Below are positions 58,922-64,000 of a stretch of DNA of 64,000 bases, piece after piece. The translations under genes were made by a program, and so were the position numbers. Positions within the stretch are counted from its first letter, which is position 1, and each line of letters begins with the position of its first letter. The notes beneath the pieces are model-generated. The model was given only the letters and a program-made list of their open reading frames with translations, had not been told where the DNA came from and did no database searches. The stretch covers positions 1 through 64,000 of the forward strand of contig CAWJCL010000002.1 of assembly GCA_963841425.1 (NCBI GenBank), read 5' to 3'. Source of the stretch: DATEOR01 sp963841425. Its GTDB lineage: Bacteria; Actinomycetota; Thermoleophilia; Gaiellales; Gaiellaceae.

Positions 58922-60009
58922 AGATCGAGCGCGTTCGTCTCGAGCGCCGCTCGATCGAGCTCGACCCCCCCTTTCACGCCGCGTGGGACCCGGAGCCGCG
59001 CCGGTCGTTCGAGGCCACGCTCGTCCTCGTCGAGACGGACGAGGGCCTCGCGGGCATCGGCTCGGGCGACACGATGGACGGTTTCGAGCGCTACGAGCAC
59101 CTCTTCGTCGGCGAGGACCCGCTTGCGATCGAACGCCACGTCGCCGTCCTCGAGACGATCACGTTCCACGCCGGCCGCTACTGGCCCCTCGAGGCAGCGC
59201 TCTGGGACCTCGCGGGAAAGGCCGCGGGCAAGACCGCCGCCGAGCTCCTGGGCGGACAGCTCGGCCGCGTCGCGGCCTATGCCTCGACCGGAGAGCAGCG
59301 CTCGCCGGCCGAGCGCGCCGAATCTGCCCTGCGCCTGCGGGAGGAGGGCTTCAAGGCGCTCAAGCTTCGAATCGACCGGACGAGGCTCGATGACGGGCTC
59401 GCCGCAGTAGAGGCGGTTCGCGAGGCAGTGGGCGGCTCCATGGAGATCATGGTCGATCTGAACCAGGGCTGGAGGATGCCGGGCGACATCGAGCCCGCAC
59501 TCGACTTCGCGACGGTCGCTGCGACCGCTGCGCGCCTGCGCGACCTGGACGTCTTCTGGCTCGAGGAGCCGCTCCCCCGCGAGGACGTGAGGGGCTACGC
59601 CTCCCTGCGGCGGGACAGCGGCGTTCGGATCGCCGGCGGGGAGATGGCGCGAGCGCCTCGGGAGCTCGAGGCCTTCGAGGCGGCCGACGCACTCGACGTC
59701 TACCAGCCCGACGCCGTGCTCTCTCTGGGCCTCCTGCGCGAGCGAGAGCTTGCCGAGCGCGTGACGGCGCGCGGGCACTTCTTCACACCGCACACGTGGA
59801 CGAACGGCATCGGTCTCCTCGCCAACCTCCACCTCACCGCCGGGGTGGGCGGCGGCCCGTTCTTCGAGTTTCCGTACGACCCACCCGGTTGGACGCCCGA
59901 GCGGCGCGACTTCATGCTTGCCGAGCCCGTGCGCGTCGATTCGGAAGGATTCGTGAACATCCCTGACCGCCCCGGATTAGGGTTCGAGCTCGCCGATGAC
60001 CTCCTTTGA
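58918..60009 (+). CDS. Mandelate racemase/muconate lactonizing enzyme-family protein (enolase superfamily)
   Basis: A 363-residue protein: N-terminal capping domain (RSFEATLVLVETDEGLAGIGSGDTMDGF), barrel with KALKLRIDRTR (catalytic Lys region), metal ligands VDLNQGWRMPG (Asp), LEEPLPRED (Glu), GGEMARAP (Glu), and TPHTWTNGIGL with His. Substrates are acid sugars, muconates or dipeptides; here a carboxylate of the pathway is likely. GTG 58918 overlaps the Fae homologue stop (GTGA). Confidence 0.9.
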   Translation: MKIERVRLERRSIELDPPFHAAWDPEPRRSFEATLVLVETDEGLAGIGSGDTMDGFERYEHLFVGEDPLAIERHVAVLETITFHAGRYWPLEAALWDLAGKAAGKTAAELLGGQLGRVAAYASTGEQRSPAERAESALRLREEGFKALKLRIDRTRLDDGLAAVEAVREAVGGSMEIMVDLNQGWRMPGDIEPALDFATVAATAARLRDLDVFWLEEPLPREDVRGYASLRRDSGVRIAGGEMARAPRELEAFEAADALDVYQPDAVLSLGLLRERELAERVTARGHFFTPHTWTNGIGLLANLHLTAGVGGGPFFEFPYDPPGWTPERRDFMLAEPVRVDSEGFVNIPDRPGLGFELADDLL

Positions 60010-60817
60010 CGTCCACCAACACCTCTGGCCGGAGCGGCTCGTCGCGGCGCTTCGCAGGCGGGGCCGCCCGCCGCGCATCGACGGCGACGAGCTCGTCCTC
60101 GGCGAAGGGACGTTCGGGGCCGGGCTGGAGGCGCACACGCTGGAGGCACGGGTAGGTCTCCTCGACGAGGTCGGTATCGACACGGCCGTCGTCTCGCTTC
60201 AGCCAACCCTGGCGTGCGACGGGATTCCCGAACTCGTCGACGCCTACCACCAGGGCATCCTCGAGCTCGTCGCAGCCGCGAACGGCCGCCTGCAGGCGTT
60301 CGCGGTCGCCGAGTGCCGGGACGGGTTCGCAGGCGCCTGCGTCCCTGCACCAGCGGTCGTCGCCGGGATCGGCGAGCTGGCAGACGAGCTCGTTGCCGCA
60401 GGACAAACGCTTTTCGTCCACCCCGGCCCGGTCCCGCCGCCGCCCAAAGGCGCGCCCGCCTGGTGGTCGGCGCTCGTCGATTATCCCGCGCAGATGCAGG
60501 CCGCGTACGCGGCGTGGCTGACTCACGGAAGCCCTGAGCTTCCGGTCGTCTTCGCCTTCCTCGCCGGAGGCGCCCCGTTTCAGCTCGAGCGGCTGCGTGC
60601 GCGCGGCGGGGAAGTCCCGGAGATGGCGGTCTTCTTCGACACGGCCAGCTACGGGCCCCTTGCGCTCCGGCTGACGGGCGAGGCATGCGGCTCGGGCTGC
60701 CTCGTCTTTGGGAGCGACGCCCCCGTGATGGATGCACACGCGGCAGTCGCGGCAGTCGAAGCGGCCGGGGTCGCCGACGTGGCGCTCCGCGCGAACGCGG
60801 AGCGGCTTTTCGCATGA
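59996..60817 (+). CDS. TIM-barrel amidohydrolase-family protein (ACMSD-like)
   Basis: A 273-residue protein beginning FDVHQHLWPERLV (metal-binding HxH), GQTLFVHPGPVPPPPKGAPAWWSALVDYP (His), and LVFGSDAPVMD (Asp) near the end. This is the amidohydrolase layout shared with ACMSD decarboxylases and lactonases. It overlaps the previous stop by 14 bp and the next gene by four bases (ATGA). Probably hydrolyses or decarboxylates a ring-opening product. Confidence 0.85.
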   Translation: MTSFDVHQHLWPERLVAALRRRGRPPRIDGDELVLGEGTFGAGLEAHTLEARVGLLDEVGIDTAVVSLQPTLACDGIPELVDAYHQGILELVAAANGRLQAFAVAECRDGFAGACVPAPAVVAGIGELADELVAAGQTLFVHPGPVPPPPKGAPAWWSALVDYPAQMQAAYAAWLTHGSPELPVVFAFLAGGAPFQLERLRARGGEVPEMAVFFDTASYGPLALRLTGEACGSGCLVFGSDAPVMDAHAAVAAVEAAGVADVALRANAERLFA

Positions 60818-61713
60818 CGCCGACGCCGCTCGAGGAGGCATTCCTCGCAGGCAGGCGGCTCCTCCTCAAGCGCGAGGACGAACACCCGCTCGGCGCGTTC
60901 AAGCGGCGCGGCGCGCTGCCCGTGCTCGAGCGCTACGCGGCCGACGGTGCCCGCGCCGTCGTGACCGCCTCGACCGGGAACCACGGAGCGGCGACGGCAT
61001 GGGCCGCGCGGCGCGTCGGCCTCGACGCGATCGTCTACGCACCGGCAACGGCCAGCGCGGCGAAGCTCGCGCTCATAGAAGATGGCGGAGCCGAGATCCG
61101 GCAGACGGGAGCCGACCTCGACGCGGCGAAAGCGGAGGCGCGCGCTCACGCCTCACAGCAACGCCTCCCGTTCTTCGAGGACGGTGCGGAGCCCGCTCAG
61201 TACGAGGGATACGGCGCGATCGCGGACGAGATCCTCGCGCAGGCCCCGGAACCGCCTGCGGCGATCGTCGTCCCCCTCGGAAACGGCGCACTGCTCGGTG
61301 GGATCGGGCTCGCGACCTCCCGCGCTGCACCGAAGGTGGAGCGGATCGGCGTGGCCGCAAAGGAGGCGCCCGTCATGGTCGATTCCTGGAACGCGGGGAG
61401 GCCCGTCGCCAGCAAGCGCTCGGCAACCTTCGCAGACGGCCTCGCGGTTCGGGTCGCAATTCCCCTCGCCGTCGAAGTCCTCGGCGAGGTCGCGACACGA
61501 ATGGTCACCGTCTCGGAGCGCCGGATCGCGCAGGCCGTCGGCGAGTACGCGTCGACCGGCCTCCGGACCGAGGGTGCCGCGGCGGCAGCACTCGCCGCCG
61601 TGCCCGACCTGGACGACGTCGGCGACCCGCTGGTTCTCGTCGTCACGGGCCGGAACATCGATGACGACCTTTTCAGGCAGGCCTGCGAACACCCCGACTC
61701 CTTCCCGGACTGA
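60814..61713 (+). CDS. PLP-dependent threonine-dehydratase-like lyase
   Basis: A 299-residue fold-type II PLP enzyme: KREDEHPLGAFKRRGALPVLERY (Lys of GAFKxRGA forms the Schiff base), VTASTGNHGAATAWAAR (Gly-rich), and AIVVPLGNGALLGGIGLAT. The C-terminal ACT domain of biosynthetic threonine deaminase is absent, as in catabolic serine/threonine dehydratases. ATGA overlap with the amidohydrolase. It would deaminate a small hydroxy-amino acid from the pathway; converges with dprA (41-bp overlap). Confidence 0.9.
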   Translation: MTPTPLEEAFLAGRRLLLKREDEHPLGAFKRRGALPVLERYAADGARAVVTASTGNHGAATAWAARRVGLDAIVYAPATASAAKLALIEDGGAEIRQTGADLDAAKAEARAHASQQRLPFFEDGAEPAQYEGYGAIADEILAQAPEPPAAIVVPLGNGALLGGIGLATSRAAPKVERIGVAAKEAPVMVDSWNAGRPVASKRSATFADGLAVRVAIPLAVEVLGEVATRMVTVSERRIAQAVGEYASTGLRTEGAAAAALAAVPDLDDVGDPLVLVVTGRNIDDDLFRQACEHPDSFPD

Positions 61714-62563
61714 ACGACCTGTAGACGCCGTCCGCCTGTGCCGCGAGGCCGCCGAGCTCCAGCTCGACGAGCGCTGCGGCGACCTCCGCGCTCGAGAGCC
61801 CCGATGCCCTGGTGAGCTCGTCCGCCCCGGACGCTCCGTCGCCCAGGAGCAAAAGGACGGCCCGCGCAGCGTCCGAGACCGAGGAGGCGCCGGCGTTCGG
61901 TTCGGGCTCGATGCCGAGGGACTCGAGCACGTCTCGCGCGGACGTCAACGGGGCGGCGCCCTGGCGCAGCAGATCGTTCGTCCCCGCGGAGAGGCCGCTC
62001 GTGATCTCTCCGGGGACGGCGAAGACGTCACGGCCGAGCTCGAGCGCAAAATCGGCCGTGATGAGCGCTCCGGACCGTTCGCGCGCCTCGACGACCACCG
62101 CCGCCAGCGAAAGGCCGGCGATGATCCGGTTGCGAGCGGGGAATCGCCAGGGTGCCGGCTCGATCCCCGGCGGATACTCGGACACGACTGCCCCCGCCGC
62201 TACGATCCGCCGCGCCAGCTCCGCGTGGCTGCGTGGATAGTCGCGGTCGATCCCGCATCCGAGAACAGCGACGGTTCGACCGCCGCCGTCCAGAGCCCCT
62301 CGGTGAGCCTCGCCGTCCACACCCCGCGCGAGACCGCTCACGATGACGATCCCGGCCGAGGCGAGCTCGCGGGCGAGCGTCCGCGCCACCTGAGCACCGT
62401 ACGCGGAGCACGAGCGCGCGCCGACGACCGCGACTCCGGCCTCCAATAGCACGTTGGCCTCCCCACGCACGAATAGGGCCGGCGGGGGATCGTGCAACTC
62501 CGAGAGCAGGGGTGGATAGCCGGGCGTGCGCCTGGTAACCGTTCGAACCGCGGTCACGTCCAC
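61673..62563 (-). CDS. dprA: DNA processing protein DprA
   Basis: A 296-residue protein: Rossmann-like motif GVAVVGARSCSAYGAQVARTL, SGLARGVDGEAHRGAL, VLGCGIDRDYPRSHAEL, FPARNRIIAGLS, and a C-terminal winged helix (VLLLLGDGASGADELTRASGLSSAEVAAALVELELGG). DprA loads RecA on incoming single-stranded DNA and protects it. GTG 62563 overlaps comM by 10 bp, a common arrangement. Confidence 0.95.
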   Translation of the reverse strand: MDVTAVRTVTRRTPGYPPLLSELHDPPPALFVRGEANVLLEAGVAVVGARSCSAYGAQVARTLARELASAGIVIVSGLARGVDGEAHRGALDGGGRTVAVLGCGIDRDYPRSHAELARRIVAAGAVVSEYPPGIEPAPWRFPARNRIIAGLSLAAVVVEARERSGALITADFALELGRDVFAVPGEITSGLSAGTNDLLRQGAAPLTSARDVLESLGIEPEPNAGASSVSDAARAVLLLLGDGASGADELTRASGLSSAEVAAALVELELGGLAAQADGVYRSFSPGRSRGVRRPA

Positions 62564-64000
62564 GAGCCGAGCTCCGTCGGAGACCGGTAGGAGAGTGCCT
62601 CGGCCACGTGCTCGGCGCCGACCCTTTCCTGGCCGGCCAGCGCAGCAATCGTCTCAGCGACCCGAGCCACGCGTGCCCGGCCACGGCCCGAGAGCGGCAG
62701 GGAATCCACCGCCCGGGCAAGCAGCTCGGCGCCCGGTTTCGAAAGGCTCGGCGGGTCGCGGAGTCGCACCGCGGACCTCTCGACGCGCTCGCGCACAGCT
62801 GCAGACGCCTCGCCGGGAGACCCGGCGAGGTCGGTCGCCCGGGCCCGCGGGACCTGGACGACGAGGTCGAAGCGATCGAGAAGCGCCCGCGACAGCTTGT
62901 CCCGATACGCCGCGAGCCGCTGCGACGAGCACGAGCACTCCGCCGCCGGATCCCCTCGCCCGCCGCAGGGACAGAGGTTCATCGTCCCAACGAGGACGAA
63001 CCGCGCCGGGAAGACCGCGTGGCCCTGCACGCGGGCGATCGCGATCGTCCCGTCCTCGAGCGGCTGCCGCAACGCCTCGAGCGCCGGCCGGTAAAACTCG
63101 GCGAGCTCGTCGAGGAAGAGAACGCCGCGATGCGCGAGCGTCGCTTCTCCCGGACGGGGGCCCGCGCCTCCCCCCACGATTGCCGCCGTCGACGCGGTGT
63201 GATGCGGGGCGCGGAACGGGGGCTTGTCGACGAGAGGCCGGCCGGCGGGGAGCAGGCCGGCGACCGAGTGGATGCGGGTGACCTCGAGCGCCTGCTCGAT
63301 GGTCAGGTCGGGGAGGATGCCCGGGAGCCGTCGGGCGAGCATCGTCTTCCCGGTCCCGGGCGGGCCGGCGAGGAGAAGGTTGTGCCGGCCCGCCGCCGCC
63401 AGCTCGAGCGCGCGTTTGGCGCGTTCCTGGCCGCGCACGTCGGCGAGGTCGGGACCGCTCGCTCCGTTCATCCTTTCCGGCGGGACGACGACGCCGGGCT
63501 CGAAGGAGCCGCGCAGGTAGGCGCCCGCCTGGGCGAGGTGCTCGACAGGAATCGGCTCGATCCCCGCCAGAGCAGCCTCCGGCGCGGATTCGAGAGGGCA
63601 GATGAGCCGGTCGAGGCCTGCCCGGCGCGCCGCCTCGGCGGCGACGAGCGCGCCGGGCACAGGGCGAACGCGCCCGTCGAGCGCGAGCTCCCCGAGGGCG
63701 GCGTGCTGAGCAAGTCGCTCGGCGGGGATCTGGTGCGACGCGGCGAGCACCGCGAGCGCGATCGGTAGGTCGAACCCCGACCCTTCCTTCCGGAGCCCCG
63801 CCGGTGCGAGGTTGACCGTCAGCCGCCGGAGCGGCCACTCGAGCTCCGCGCTCGTTATCCCGCTCCTGACCCGCTCCTTCGCTTCCTGGCAGGCCTTGTC
63901 CGGAAGGCCGACGATCGAGAAGGCAGGCACGCCCCGCTGGAGATGCGCCTCGACCTCGACGGGCCGCGCTTCGAGCCCGACGAGGGCATGTGTGGTGGCG
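62554..64000 (-). CDS. comM: ComM/YifB-family Mg-chelatase-like AAA ATPase (5' end beyond the window)
   Basis: At least 482 codons are visible, cut at base 64000. The N-terminal part (ATTHALVGLEARPVEVEAHLQRGVPAFSIVGLPDKACQEAKERVRSGI) is the typical ComM start, then Walker A LLAGPPGTGKTMLARRLPGIL, GVLFLDELAEF (Walker B), and TMNLCPCGGRGDPAAECSCSSQ with the Cys motif of this family. ComM is a helicase that helps branch migration of transformed DNA. Pairs with dprA. Confidence 0.94.
   Translation of the reverse strand, partial: ATTHALVGLEARPVEVEAHLQRGVPAFSIVGLPDKACQEAKERVRSGITSAELEWPLRRLTVNLAPAGLRKEGSGFDLPIALAVLAASHQIPAERLAQHAALGELALDGRVRPVPGALVAAEAARRAGLDRLICPLESAPEAALAGIEPIPVEHLAQAGAYLRGSFEPGVVVPPERMNGASGPDLADVRGQERAKRALELAAAGRHNLLLAGPPGTGKTMLARRLPGILPDLTIEQALEVTRIHSVAGLLPAGRPLVDKPPFRAPHHTASTAAIVGGGAGPRPGEATLAHRGVLFLDELAEFYRPALEALRQPLEDGTIAIARVQGHAVFPARFVLVGTMNLCPCGGRGDPAAECSCSSQRLAAYRDKLSRALLDRFDLVVQVPRARATDLAGSPGEASAAVRERVERSAVRLRDPPSLSKPGAELLARAVDSLPLSGRGRARVARVAETIAALAGQERVGAEHVAEALSYRSPTELGSWT

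Overview
The window is GC-rich, densely coded DNA with many GTG starts, ATGA/TGATG gene overlaps, CmtR/CadC- and ArsR-type metal sensors, an ACR3-type arsenite pump, an RpoD-like sigma factor and a heliorhodopsin. Together these point to an actinobacterium. Class Thermoleophilia (Gaiellales/Solirubrobacterales) is my best guess, but that is inference from gene content and style. No complete rRNA or tRNA gene, CRISPR array or transposase was found.

Left part (1-8.8 kb): a frameshifted wrbA; a cysteine-less DksA/TraR protein; a sigma-70 factor whose open frame extends upstream to a probable CTG start; a small dimeric-barrel protein; and a gene cluster of a Cys-rich copper-binding-like four-helix protein, type II NADH dehydrogenase and a ZIP metal transporter. 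An AhpD-like protein follows.

Arsenic island (8.8-14.5 kb): two exact 43-bp direct repeats that look like the 3' half of a tRNA gene bracket arsR-arsC-ACR3, a decayed arsR/permease/thioredoxin-like module, a small Cys-rich gene with arsR-arsM, and a metal-sensing arsR with a cation-efflux gene. Three ArsR-type operators of the same 5-6-5 geometry lie in the island. No integrase is visible.

Middle part (14.5-42 kb): mostly short independent genes in both directions. They include a heliorhodopsin next to TspO, NAD(P)-binding proteins, VOC, cupin, GNAT and alpha/beta hydrolase proteins, a secreted vanadium-haloperoxidase-like protein, a large LuxR-type AAA regulator, regulator/target pairs with recognisable operators, and a four-gene arsR-DUF1801-AHSA1-DUF1801 operon. 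A dispersed ~35-bp hairpin repeat occurs at least four times between 19.4 and 22.3 kb. Several genes are damaged: a truncated cupin-cyclase fusion, an internally deleted DUF1801 gene and a VOC gene with an abnormal tail.

Right part (42-61.7 kb): a coherent catabolic locus. One tightly packed run encodes a core MetE-like methyltransferase, a histidine/phenylalanine ammonia-lyase homologue without the MIO-forming Ala-Ser-Gly triad, a betaine-homocysteine-methyltransferase-like protein, a Gfo/Idh oxidoreductase, a nucleoside hydrolase and an Opp/Dpp-type ABC importer with fused ATPases. A second run encodes a Zn alcohol dehydrogenase, a formaldehyde-activating-enzyme (Fae) homologue with a probable CTG start, an enolase-superfamily enzyme, an amidohydrolase and a PLP lyase, with another alcohol dehydrogenase divergent to it. 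I infer uptake and breakdown of an unknown methylated, possibly quaternary-amine, organic compound with capture of methyl and formaldehyde units. The right edge returns to housekeeping DNA (dprA and comM, the latter cut by the window end).
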